Shown one piece after another: positions 44,101 through 55,080 of a stretch of DNA of 64,000 bases (positions are counted from its first letter, which is position 1; every line of letters begins with the position of its first letter). The notes beneath the pieces are model-generated. The model did not search any database. It saw only the letters and a list, made by a program, of their open reading frames with translations, and had not been told where the DNA came from. This DNA comes from Undaria pinnatifida (lineage: Eukaryota > Sar > Phaeophyceae > Laminariales > Alariaceae): contig JABAKD010000011.1 of assembly GCA_012845835.1 (NCBI GenBank), positions 5,604,036 through 5,668,035 on the forward strand, read 5' to 3'. Both the position numbers and the translations under genes were made by a program.

Positions 44101-47031
44101 ATCTCTTGGTAGACGCGCGGGCCCGCGGTATCACCGCCCCCTCCGCCACAAGCGGCGATGACGGTGCCGATGGGGGGGAGGAGGAAGAGGGGGCGGGAGC
44201 CCCCAGCGGGTCGAAGGAGGATGAGAATGGGTTTGACCCTAGCTACAAGGAGGTCAAGGTGATTTTTTTTTTCTCCAAAACACCGCTCTATGGTGGGAGT
44301 ATCGCTGTCACTACTTACTACCTCTGCTGATTTTGTTCCGCTCGCTGTTCCTGCTATTATTGTCGTGTACATGGAACTTTATCATGTTCGTATTATGTTA
44401 CGTCTAATACTGCTGTACAAGCCACTTTTAATATGAACCGGAAAAACTTATCCAGGCAGTGATTTCTTGCTTAGGATAGCGGGCGTTCTACACTAAATTC
44501 AGTGTAAAACGCGAAATTATTGTTTTCTTGTAAATCTCAGCCTGGCTTTCTCGCTTGCCCTGTTTCTTTTGAGGTGTCCTGTACGGTGCGGTATACAGAA
44601 CTTTCCGTCGCTTTCTTATTGTGTATACAGGCTGGATTGAGCAAGACGCTCTCAAAATGGCTGGATGCGATTTCCCACGCGATATTATCGAGTTAGATCC
44701 TGAAATTTTTGAGACGTGATTGGTACACGCACAACAAAGACTTTCAAATCAGCTCATTTTAATTTTTTTTTAATTTTTCGTGAGTTAGCCCAAAAAGAGT
44801 AGAATCGCATATATTGATTCGGGGACAAAGTACAGCAAAAAGTAAAAGAAATAAAAATGAGCTGCTTTGAATGTCTTTGTTTTGCGTGTACGAATCACGT
44901 CTCAAAATTTCAGGACCTAACTCGATAACATCGCGTGGGAAATCGCAAATATCGATTTCCCCTCAAAAACCTGGGTGCAGGGGCAGACGAATATGGGTAA
45001 ATAAGGGGGTTCGCAGCCCGTAAAACGGGCGCAAAAGCGACGTGTGCCGGCATGGAGGTCCTCTTCCACTGGTGTGTGGTTGCAGGAGGGGCGCTCGGCG
45101 GTGCCATGCTGTCTGCTGTTTTGTTGTTGTTGTTGTTCTCACATTAACTCTGCTGTTATACTGTAGGGTGTGTTGTGTTGGATTTTTTTAGAAATATTTC
45201 GCCGCGAAAAAAAATGACTTTTCGGTTTCCTCCAGACCCCTCTGAACCCTATACAAATAGCGGGGGATATTCTTCGTTTGAGACAACCTGTCCCCAGGGC
45301 TTTTTCGGCAAGACGTGCAAATCCGCTGTGATTGGGCGAGCAAAAGGATATGCCTAACTCCTCCCGATTCCATTTCTTTGAAAACTTATGGCGTGCAGAA
45401 CGAAAGTGAGTCTCTTGCTCAATCCAGCCTGTACCAAAAAAAAACATTTTGGTGTTATTCATTGAAGTATTTTTTGTTATTATTTTACCGTAGCGGTCCC
45501 TCTATAAAATGCCCGTTGAGTAGTGCCGGTTGCCCGCTGTAGTGCCTGTGAAATTGGTTGGCACAAATGAGAAAAAACAGTAGTAGAAGCATGCGGAGTA
45601 GTGCCGGTTGCCGGTATAGTGCCGGTATTTCTGGCTGGCTCATACCGGCACTATAGAGGAACCACTACTGCACATCAGTTGTACGGAATTTGTTTTATGG
45701 ACCGAACTTCGCCGGGTCAGGCGAGGCGAAGGGGGCATTCAGCACAGGCTTTTGGGGTGAATGGGCCGGGGTTCGCCGCGCGATGCAGCTCAGCATGGCC
45801 CAATTCAACTTAGCTCGCATCGTTTCGGTCAAGCCCGGACCGGTCAGGGTCCGGTACGGCCCAGTACGGTACGGTACGGTACGGTACGGTATGGTACGGT
45901 AAGGTACGGTACGGTACGGTACGGTAAGGTACGGTACGGTACGGTTCTCTCCTTCCTTCCCTCATGCCCTCCCGCCTTGCCCAAAAAAAACGCCAAACAC
46001 ACGACAAACACCCCTTTCCTCGCAGGGGAAACGTTTTTTTTAACCCAATGAACCGAACCGGCACGAAACCCCTCACACGTGCAAACACGCGCAGGTGAAG
46101 AAGATGAAGAATTCCTCTGAGAAGCCTGGGGGAGCGGGGGGCGGGGCGGGCGGGGGGGGCGGTGGTGGTATGCCGGGAGGGATGCCTGGAGGGATGCCCG
46201 GTATGGGCGGTGCCGGTGGTGGTGGGGGGGTTGGGGGTGGACTCGACATGGAGAGCATCTTGAGCGGCCTCGGAGGGATGGGCGGAGGCGGGGGTGGGGC
46301 GGGGGGGGGGGGGCTGGAGGGGCCCCGGGAGGGTTTGACATCGGCAGTATTCTGGGCGCTATGGGGGGGATGGGGGGAACACCTGGCGGGGAAGGGGGCG
46401 GTGGGGCGGGGGGTGGGATAGGCGACATGCTGGGGAAGATAGTGAACAACCCGAAGGGTATGGAGGCGTTTAAGAAGGCGCAAGAAAACCCCAAGGTGAA
46501 AAGGGGAGGAGGGGGATAGGGGGATGGGGTCATCACGAGGTGGTTGGTGACAACTGACTGTATAGACAGGCTGGCTTTATAGGAGCAGACGAAGAAGTCA
46601 AAACTCCGCCCAGTATCCATTATTTTTGTTTTCGTTTCGAGGAACTCCCCCGCTAGTTTCTTGATTGACCCCCCCCCCCCCCCCCCCCCCCCCTTCGCTC
46701 TGGTTTCGAGGAACTCCCCCGCTAGTTTCTTGATTGACGCTCACCCCCCCCCCCCCCCCCCTCCGCCCTGGCAGGCATACACTACTTACTAGAATGGCCG
46801 CGGGGCTCTTTGAAAATGTTGTTTTGTGTCCCTGTTCTTGATAAAAACGGAACTTTTACGATCGCTTAACATGTATTTTTGCGTTTTCCGGCTCTTAATA
46901 AAACAAATGTGTTTGTGAAGGTGATGGCCGCGATCCAAGACGTCACCCAGAACGGCATGGGGGCAATGGCGAAGTATCGCGACGACCCGGAGATTCTTGC
47001 CGTCATCGAAGAGCTCAAAGGCATGTTCTGA
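38131..47031 (+). CDS. Predicted plastid protein with three SAP/ARMET-like repeats and a C-terminal STI1 domain
   Basis: Exons: 38131-38312, 41840-43364, 44010-44258, 46095-46495, 46921-47031; phases agree at all junctions. The N-terminus has a signal-peptide-like hydrophobic stretch followed by CTTA-FVLPSS, the heterokont 'ASAFAP'-type plastid signature with Phe at +1, then a basic, hydroxylated transit-like region. Three repeats follow (about residues 120-165, 395-438, 570-602): IKTELDTLGVDYTGLLEKAE, IKAELDSLGVSHTDLLEKVE and MKKELDERGVDYRGLLEKSE. These resemble the SAP-like C-domain of ARMET/MANF. Between repeats 1 and 2 lies an Ala/Glu-rich then Ser/Glu-rich tract. After a Gly/Met-rich linker comes an STI1/DP-type domain (MLGKIVNNPKGMEAF; NPK-VMAAIQDV; PEILAVIEELKGMF), as in Hip/Hop co-chaperones and Tic40. 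A role as an Hsp70/Hsp90-type co-chaperone in the plastid is inferred. Exon 4 has a frame break at a G13 run (46,301-46,313). Length is about 822 residues if that is a sequencing error. Confidence 0.8.
38765..38972 (-). mobile_element. MITE-like element, copy 2
   Basis: Inverted relative of copy 1, diverged: 'gccgctactggtgtgtgcca', 'ggcaaccggcgctactcc', 'ctcatctgtgccgag' and 'actcaaccggcactattgag'. It lies in intron 1 of the plastid-protein gene. Confidence 0.6.
39010..40010. repeat. Three diverged copies of a ~140-bp repeat
   Basis: Copies at about 39,012-39,150, 39,262-39,405 and 39,848-40,010 share 'ggcggatccactccgct.cc' (or the decayed 'cccattccgcttcgtcc'), 'cctgctgttggctt', 'acgcagagtcgga' and 'gcggggcg(g)gagg'. 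All are direct and lie in intron 1 of the plastid-protein gene. The rest of the intron (40,010-41,640) shows no gene. Confidence 0.65.
41640..41839 (+). promoter_or_regulatory. Very long polypyrimidine tract before a 3' splice site
   Basis: Almost 170 bp of CCCTCTCC-type pyrimidines precede the acceptor 'ccacgcggcag' at 41,839, the junction that joins exon 1 (phase 2) to exon 2 of the plastid-protein gene. An upstream in-frame ATG at 41,739 lies inside this tract and would translate it as Ser/Pro repeats. The spliced start at 38,131 is preferred because of phase and the plastid presequence. Confidence 0.6.
43512..43700 (-). mobile_element. MITE-like element, copy 3
   Basis: Inverted relative of copies 1 and 4, with 'taccggcactgtagcggcaa', 'ccggcactactctgcatact', 'cccatctgtgcc' and 'caacaggcactatagagg'. 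It lies in intron 2 of the plastid-protein gene. Confidence 0.7.
44660..44952. mobile_element. Foldback element, ~105-bp inverted arms
   Basis: The arm 44,663-44,768 ('gcgatttcccacgcgatatt', 'cgagttagatcctgaaattt', 'gagacgtgatt', 'cagctcatttt') recurs inverted at 44,856-44,950, around a spacer of about 90 bp. It is non-coding and lies in intron 3 of the plastid-protein gene. It could fold into a long hairpin in pre-mRNA. Confidence 0.75.
45488..45680 (+). mobile_element. MITE-like element, copy 4
   Basis: The best-preserved copy. It starts 'gtagcggtccctctataaaa' and ends in the inverted partner of 'gtagtggttcctctatagtg'. Inside are 'agcatgcggagtagtgccgg' and a 'ggttggcacaaatgagaa' block. It is about 190 bp and non-coding, in intron 3 of the plastid-protein gene. 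Confidence 0.7.
45855..45946. repeat. (GGTAC)n pentanucleotide array
   Basis: About 17 units of 'ggtac' with a few 'ggtaa' and 'ggtat' variants, in intron 3 of the plastid-protein gene. Confidence 0.95.
46632..46765. repeat. ~70-bp tandem duplication, each unit ending in poly-C
   Basis: Two copies of 'tttcgaggaactcccccgct' and 'agtttcttgattgac', followed by C23 (about 46,671-46,693) and C16 (about 46,745-46,760). They lie in the last intron (46,496-46,920). Confidence 0.85.
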
Positions 47032-48330
47032 GCTTTCTGAAATATCTGGAGGGCATTTTCTTGCGGGTCCTTGAGTTTTATGAGAGAAGCTGACGGGAGT
47101 TTTTCTAGTTGCTTAAGTCTTATTGAATCAGGGGAAAGGGCTTTTCTATTGGTCCTTAACGTTCTGAAAGCAGCTGAATTAAGAAGGGGATTTTCGAGTT
47201 CTATGTTTTCTGAAAGCAGCTAAAGGGCATTTTTGTAAAGCAGCTGAAAGGCAACGTTTCCTAAGTTATGAGGTTCTGAAAGCAGCGGAAGAGCATGTGC
47301 TTTTTTATACTTATTTTATACTTTTTGAGATTACTGGCTGTTGGGGAAGATTGTATCGGAGGAGGCCTTGGCTCCATCGGGGTGGGGGGGCGGGGGGCGG
47401 GCTCTTGGACTTACTGCTGGAGAAGGTTGGATCAGTGGAGCCTCGAGATGGGGCGCGAGGGGGAGAGGGATTGGTGTGCGGATATTCACTTCTGACGTCA
47501 AAGGTGCTAGGTGACAGCGGTTTGACGCCTTGACTGATCGCCCCTACGCTGTAGCTAGCTTGATATATGAATGTTAAACGAGGTCTTGACATAACCGCCA
47601 GCTACGGTAAAGCTGTCATATTTAGGCCAAACCGACCTTGACGCTCCCAAGAAAACGGGGCTCCTTTGTGGCGTCTTTTGATATTCGTGTGTGAAGGCGG
47701 TGGCTGGTCAGCAGAGTACCGTATCGGCGATGATGTGATGATGGCGCCCCAAAGCGTGGACGGCCGCTGCAGTATAAGGACGTTTGTTTTGCATTATTGT
47801 AATGATTAGGCGGTACACTGGAACATCACGCCAACGCATAGTGTTGGCGCTGCATTGTTAGTTGTTTGTTCTATGAATGGCCTCAGGCTGTAGCGCAAGC
47901 GAAAAAAAAAAAAATGCCATCCTTTCATGCAATAAACAGAACGATAGTACGACCGCGCAACGCCAATCATCAGTCAGTTGTCGAGCAAAGTGCTAACATG
48001 AACCACTTCGGAGTGAAAATGTGTCAAAAATGAACGACGAATTGTTGTTGCATCCGCCACACGAAAGCAGCCTGGGCTTCTCTCCCACTCGATCCCCGCC
48101 CGCGCACGGTGACACGCGCGGTGAGTGCGCTCCTCTCCCGTCTTGCTTCTCGACGCGCGGAGAGCTCTTCTTTTTGGTAGTTGCAAGGAAGACGCACCAC
48201 CGCCAGTCTTTTAAAAAGATTCCACCCCGCTTGGTGCTGCTAAAAGCGCCAGAGGGTGGTTCTTTAAAGCCCCAGAGGGTGCTTCTGCGCAGTCGGGCAA
48301 GCCGCCAGTTCGAACGTCTTCACGATACAC
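47032..48330. other. Intergenic, no gene supported
   Basis: From 47,035 to 47,300 there are decayed copies of a ~60-bp motif ('ttctgaaagcagctgaa', 'gggcatttt'). The frames at 47,295-47,533 and 48,021-48,335 have no family resemblance and are probably chance. Confidence 0.4.
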
Positions 48331-48334
48331 TTTG

Positions 48335-49850
48335 ATCCAATCTATTAGGTCCGCCAGGTTTTCAATCCCGACTTGTGAAATGATCACCCAAAACAGGAGA
48401 GTTGACACCAGAGAAAATGATAGATTCCGGTGTGTTCTTGTCCAATTTTCAGCTTATTTTTCCACCATAAAGAATAGATGCATTGATCGAGGGTACAGCT
48501 CATCATTGACGATCAACTGAGACGTGCAGGCATGTTTAAAGACGTCAGGCGATAACGTATCCAGAAAGATACGAGTAAAAAGTTGAGCTGGAGTTGTCTT
48601 CCATGATCCGTTCACATCACCATCGATCATGAAAAAATCAGTCGATCCAGTATCGGCCACAAATTTGCACGTAGCATCAAACAGAGACCAAACGAACCGC
48701 GGCACGTCTCTGCGGCATTAGCAGCAACATAAACGGAACTTGCAGTACGTAGCTCGTAGCGATTCTTCATGGGGATACCATCAAGTGCATGCTTAGGAAA
48801 TGCACAAACATGTAGGCAATCCAGTAAGTCCTCGTCGGAAATTCGAGCAACTAGACCTGTGTATATCCGGATTTCATACAAATTCGCTGCTACACAAAGG
48901 ATGGGAGAAGGTCTCGAATGTGACAATTTCGCAAATCTTCCGTCTTCTTCAGGGAATTAAGGAATGCTCAGATGTCCTTTACCTGGGCCGTCTCGAGCTT
49001 GGGAAGTTTCTTCTTCCGCGGGGACAGACTCTGCCTGATGGCAGGAGCCATCCGGTCGTGATCGAAATCGATTGTGCTATTGTGATTCCTAGTGATTTCA
49101 ACATCCACCTCACGTCTCTCGTTGAAATCTCTGACCGAGTGTGGTGTTGCTTTTTTCACTTGGCAGGATGTGGTAGGAGTACTAATAGTACCACGTGTCT
49201 CATGAGCTGGTCGATCAAGGCAAGGTGGATCAGGGCTCTGACTTTCCAGAGAAACCCGTTTGCTAACAGCTGTAGTCTGTCCTCGGCGGGCTTCAGGTCG
49301 GGAAGCGTTTCCCGACTGGGGTTTGTTATGCGACTGGGGTTTGTTATGCTCTTAGCCGTCTCACTAACTTCTGCAACAACAGAACTACTAGCATCATTTT
49401 CACTACCAATACGTACCCTACGTGCACCAGAGGCTATGCCTTTTCCGCTCATGCTCAGAACCTCAGGACTAAAGGTATCAGTGCCCTCGCTGCTCACCTC
49501 TACTGCTATGTTCCCCCGAATCTGTTGCCTGTGGTAACTGTTTCACCGGCCGTATCCCTCTTCAGCTACGTACAGCGGTGGATCCGCTCGTGGATATATT
49601 AAAAAAATTGCTCCTCCACCCTTACCCGAAGATACCAGAACCCGAGCCATACACCGAACATACCCAAGATATCAGAAGGACCTGAACTGAAGATAGATAC
49701 ACCCGAAGATATAACAAGAGACTCGTGTAGATATCTGGACCGAGGGACAGGTAATCTATCATTTCCTCTGGTGTCAACTCTCCTGTTTCGGGTGATCATC
49801 TCACAAGCTGGAATTGAAAATCCGGCGGACCTCATAAATCTGCAGATTTT
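48335..49850. mobile_element. Degenerate element bounded by ~95-bp inverted repeats
   Basis: The left arm, 48,338-48,432, and the right arm, 49,755-49,848 (inverted), share 'aggtccgcc', 'ttttcaat', 'acttgtga.atgatcaccc' and 'acaggagagttgacaccaga'. Between them several medium frames exist on both strands (minus 49,497-49,156; minus 48,926-48,627; plus 48,800-49,537), all with no recognised family. The size and arms suggest a decayed DNA transposon or two opposed copies of one repeat. Confidence 0.5.
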
Positions 49851-51320
49851 GCGTCGGTCAAGTGTGTTGGTCAGGTGTGTTGGCACTCGGGAATTTTCGA
49901 GTACCGCGTTTTGGCATCTTCGATCGCGTAGGTGACAAGACCCACCGCCTGTCACCCAGACCGAGCGATCCACCGGACAGAGTGACTGCTGTGCGCGATG
50001 ACCCCATCAGCAACAGCGATTCCGCTTTACACCCCCACCACAATTTCATACACCTGAAACTCCGAGGATGTGTTGCAAACATCCCCTGTAAACCCCAAAT
50101 CCGTTATACCACCCACATGATCGATATCCACGCACATTTAAGGTACATGAGGATGTCTCCAGGGTGTCCCTCGATGACCGCAAATCGTACGCTGATATTG
50201 ACCCTACGGAACAACATATTCAGGCCTGTGTCTGGACAGTGGCAATATAAGGATGTAATCATGTCACATTGCGACCCAGATATATACTGACACTAAAAAA
50301 GACGAGGAGTGTTGTCCTCTATGCTGTAAGCGTGCCGTGCAAGTATAGTATCAGGCAGCGCGCGTCGTGCAACTCTTTCACAGTCGACAAAAAATGCCCC
50401 CGTTGCACATCGTCCCACAAGATCCCCCCGTATTTTCGTGCTAGCCTCATTTATAGTTCTGCGTTATTTCAATCTCCGCGTTTTTTGTGGAATTTTTACA
50501 GCACCCGCTTCCTTCATTGGAAAAGACTGTGAGACACTCCAGAAGAATCACGCACATTGCACAAAGCACACCGGCATGGAGGTTGCCGAAGTGCGCGTTG
50601 ACGAACTAACACGCTGTATTTAACCACATGTTTATCTACATTTTTTAACCTTTTGGCATTTAGCAGTAGTCAATGCAGCACCCGTCAGACGTCAGATTGA
50701 GCATTATGCAACCTGAATTACACACGCTGGACACGGAATGTCAAAGCTGTCGCGGCATTGAGGTTTCCGAGGTGCATCTTGACGAACACGCTGTACAATA
50801 ATACCAGGTATCATTTTACTCTACATCGTCCAACCGTTTGCTTTAATGTTAACAATGCGGTTTTTGGTATAAGCATGTGCAGCGTTTACATGGCCCCCGT
50901 TTGGGATATAGGTGATAATAGAAGGGATACTTGTAGGTAATTAAGACTACTGCTACTCGATTCACACAACAAATTGAGGATGACAAAACCGGAGTATATA
51001 CGCGCTGAACATACTTACATATTGTAAGTTAAGCTGGATAGCAGGCGAAAAATATACTACTGCTGACTGCTGCAGCTCGCGCTACTTGATAGAAACTTTT
51101 TGCGCTGGTGGATATTTATTGCGACTACTGATACTGTCAACCTTAAACACAACCCAACCCAACCCTACCCAACTGAATCGCTTTGCTGTCATCTGTGCGT
51201 CGGTGCATGTGTCTCAACATGGCGGTTGGGACTGAAAAGTACGTGTGGCACGAATAAACACTATGTAACAATAAGCTTTTTCGTGTTTAATTCATTTTTG
51301 TGAGAAACGAATTGTGTTTT
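49851..51320. other. Gene-poor interval
   Basis: Short frames only (for example plus 49,862-50,290), none recognised. A diverged direct repeat (50,572-50,640 and 50,750-50,830) shares 'gaggtt.ccga(a/g)gtgc' and 'ttgacgaac..acgctgta'. Nothing else is supported. Confidence 0.4.
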
Positions 51321-51323
51321 TGT

Positions 51324-51932
51324 GGGGGGTGTGGACAGTGGAGCACCAGAGAGTGTGTAGTGTTGCGCTGGTAAGACACGACAGTTGATCTTCTTAGTGG
51401 TAATTGACTGTTGAGGATCTGATGTGGTGTGTGAACGTTATTTAGATATAAAGACGGTAGGGGTTTCTACTTATCCTCTTCTGGATTCTGATATAGGAAT
51501 TCGGGGATGAAGTTAAGATCGCTTGTTTTCTTGTGTTCGTAGCTAATATAACAACTTCTCTCTCCTTTCCTAGCACCTGAATGGTGCTGACCAGCCCCCC
51601 TCAGGCCAAGGAGGGATGCGCTTTTGGGGGCATTGTGAACAGTGGAGCACCAGAGAGTGTGTAGTGTTGCTGGTAAGACACGACAGTTGATCTTCTTAGT
51701 GGTAATTGACTGTTGAGGATCTGATGTGGTGTGTGAACGTTATATAGATATGAAGACGGTAGGGGTTTCTACTTATCCTCTTCTGGATTCTGATATAGGG
51801 ATTCGGGGATGAAGTTAAGATCGCTTGTTTTCTTGTGTTCGGAGCTAATACAACAACTTCTCTCTCCTTTCCTAGCACCTGAATGGTGCTGACCAGCCCC
51901 CCTCAGGCCAAGGGGGGATACTTTCTGGTCAG
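51324..51932. repeat. ~305-bp tandem duplication, two near-identical units
   Basis: Units 51,326-51,625 and 51,629-51,930 run from 'cagtggagcaccagagag' through 'gacggtaggggtttctact', 'ttctggattctgatatagg' and 'aacttctctctcctttccta' to 'caccagcc'-type ends. They differ at only a few positions, so the duplication is young compared with other repeats here. Confidence 0.9.
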
Positions 51933-54730
51933 TAGACCTTGCCTAGCTTAGGCGTGTCTACAGGGGCGAGGCATGACACATGGCAAAATCGGGCACGCGA
52001 GGGTGAAGAGGAGCCCCTATTTTTTGGGGTAGAAACTCGCCTCGCTCGCAATTTAGCCGCCGACAAGCAAGTTCGTCAGGGATTACGAGTAAAAGAGCGT
52101 CAGCGCGCTTGGTTCTAGTAAACGGCCCTATCCGTGTGGTGTTTAGGTCTCATTACGAGGTGTAGGTGTGGGGGGATATCTCTAGCCTCATATCTTTGTT
52201 TCGAATAACCGCATATTCGACCCCCTTTCCCGGTCTTTCACGGAATAAACTTTGCTTTCACACTTCGACCGCCTTCTTGTGGTCTGCATATACGACTGTT
52301 CAGGGTGGGCTAGTGTAAAAAAAGAGCGTCAGTATAACGGGCAATAGAATCGGTAAGAAATCCTGCAGGATTTCGGTCTCGTGACCGCAAGAATATTCTC
52401 CTGAAAGAATATTCTGAGTGTAGAAAAGATTACCCGTGGAACCAAGCTAGCTTTTAGCACAAGAACATTCCCGGTCTCCCGGTGATGGAACGTCTCCCTG
52501 GTGGGCAAGGTAGCCGATAGATAGATGTAAGCGTCTCTTGTATCAGGAGAATAGTACGTCAGCTATGAGAACGTTCGTTGGGGCGTTCCGTAGAAAGGTT
52601 TAGAAGAAAGCTAGTTCTATGCAATCCCCGTGCTATCACTCCATTCCTCTCGAGCTTCGCCTAGCTCCACACCAGCAATAAATAATAAGATCTTCCAAGA
52701 AGAACCGGTCGGTGCTGCTTCCAAGCTAACTAAGCTGATACCCCTGCGTCCCTGTGCCCTCGTAATATATTCAAGGCAGCTCCTTCACATATATGGCATA
52801 TAGGTCTATAGGTCACCATGTCTGTCTGTGGGCCATCATCCCTCAGAAACGAGCACTCGTTCGATGTAGTCTACATACCAAGATGCATGTTTTTGGTCGA
52901 TCACTTGAATGAAGGCTTTTGTGGGGTGCGGGCGGGCGTGTTCTACTTGATGTATGTGTAGCTGCGTGACATGTTTTTTTAGAGAAAACGGACCGGGTAC
53001 GTGTATACCCGTTTTCGGTTTTTATGGCCTTAAAATTGGTTTGTGTGCCAGATGTGGCGTGCATTATATACATACAATCTCTCTCCCGCTCGCTCTTGCT
53101 TGCTGGCCACAGTAAGAATAATATGAAGTAAAACCAACGAGTTCCGGGTTCGCATAGGCGTACTACTACAGGCAGATGCCTGTGGTATTTATGTCCGGCG
53201 TCGTCAGCGTTAAATGGACAGGGAGGTCACCTTACAACACGCTGGGTGCGGTACGAAAGGCACGACGACTAGATTTACTGAAAAACGACAAATAAATCTG
53301 GTTGGTTGGAGCCGCAACATAAAACTGCGTGATGATGACTTCAAAGTGTGTAGAAAGCACCGTCTCCGAAACATAAAACCCAGCCTGTGCGACAGCAGCA
53401 GTATTTAAGTTTCTTATCGTTAGATGTCCTGTATTTTATTATACCGTTTTGTGTATTAGTAACACTAACCAGCCAAAAACAACGCAGCGAGAGATAGATA
53501 GGTGGAGCGAGGACATTCGTGTGATTGGTTAAGTAGACTAATGAATCATGATCGGCTTCTTCTGTTGAATGAAACTCATTATCATACTGCTGCTCTTGTT
53601 CTGGAAATAGGCATGATCGAGTTTTTTTCTCTCTGGGATGAAGCATCAGCACGGACACTGACTGGGTGTACTGATGTTGGGTGGAAAAAACGGTTTAATG
53701 CGAAGACAACACACGCGTTCAAGCTCATCATCGCTCAAATGCCGCGAGTTTTTTTACTTAAAAATGATTTATGACGGCACTGAAGTTCATAATCGTGCTG
53801 CCTACACATCTCCGACCGCAAGCGTCATAACTAAATTTATTTTTGTGAAGGTTCCAGGCTTGGAAAACCTGTAGAATCAAATCAGATTGAAATTGTAGTG
53901 TTACAGGTGTATTGTTATTAATCCTTCTGTGACCCAGCTGCAAAAGCAAACCAAGCCTCAAAACGAAGAGAAGAAACTGGAACCACCGCCATACCACCAG
54001 CACACTGCAGCAGCGTCTTACCGCCAACGCAATGAAGCTGTACCAAGAAAAGGAAGGCCAGTGTGATCGAAAAACTTCCCTATGACACGCATCTACTAAC
54101 AGACTTACCAAGTTTATAAACGTCAACCCTCTCCTCAAACCGTGTCTCGCGTACAACAGCCAGTCAGTCGAGTACTTTCACCTCCTCCTCACCATCTATC
54201 TCACCGGCGACAGCGCGGCAAGGCCACCCTGAGCTGCCGGCAAAAATATATATACCAATTACCTACTACCCAGGTTAGGTTAAACCGGTAAAAAGATTCA
54301 ACCAATTACGCAACACCCCCCCCCTGAGTTACCGTGTTTAAAAAAAAAATCACTAGTTACCTATACTTACCTCGGTTCACGGGCAGAAAAAGATTAACCA
54401 GTTACAACAAACGACCTGACCCGCGTAGCAGCGGTCAATGTACCTCCCTACTTTTCTCGTCTGCGATACTCGAGTCAAGATGCCATTCCTAAGACTACTG
54501 AGTGAGGTATTGCCACTGATAAAATGTTAACCAGCTACTCACCCACGGTAAAGCCTTACAACCTATTAGCAGTCAGTACCTCAAGGAGGAGGCGAACACC
54601 TTTCGACATATTTTACCGATACAACTGCTCTACTGACTGCCCGTACTTTCTTGTGTCTTCTCTCTCTCTCTCTCTCGCCTTACTCTTCTCCCCCTCTGCT
54701 TTCGCTTTCTACCGCCAGGCGTAATGCGGT
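51933..54730. other. Possible LTR-like segment followed by unannotated sequence
   Basis: The stretch 51,940-52,320 has an AATAAA at about 52,243 and two copies of 'aaaagagcgtcag' (52,091 and 52,321), a layout compatible with a decayed solo LTR. No TG...CA ends or primer-binding site can be fixed. From 52,330 to 54,730 only short frames are seen and no gene is supported. Confidence 0.25.
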
Positions 54731-54737
54731 GAGGTGA

Positions 54738-55080
54738 GGCTCGGGGTGTAACCCACGAAGTGACCACCGCCCTCAACAACATTGGTCACCATCGTTGCCG
54801 CCGCAACGTGCTCTAACGAAAGATGGGTCGTAAGGCTATCTATCGCCCATTCATAGAGTGCTCCACCACCCTCCACAACGACATGAGTCCTAAGGCTATC
54901 TATCGCCCATTCACATGAGTGCTCCCACCACCCTCCACAGCAACGATTACCATCGTCGTCGGCGCAGCTAGCTCTGACGAGTGGAGCCTTATAACCATCG
55001 TCGACGCCGCACACTATCTCCGACGGCATGAGTTCAAAGGCTATCGCCCATTCATAAGAGTGCTCCCCTCGCAAAAGATT
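54738..55080. repeat. Short-unit direct repeats
   Basis: The phrase 'aaggctatctatcgcccattc' recurs at about 54,832 and 54,892, with a variant at about 55,036. It is flanked by repeated 'ccaccctccaca.c' and 'gagtgctcc' words. Three copies of a 15-bp unit ('gggagtagggaact') follow at 55,349-55,390. From 55,400 to 57,038 no gene is seen beyond poly-A and poly-G runs. Confidence 0.55.

Noticed and set aside
53214-54156. Several medium frames on both strands
   Set aside because: No family resemblance, no splice-consistent chain and no strand preference; treated as non-coding.
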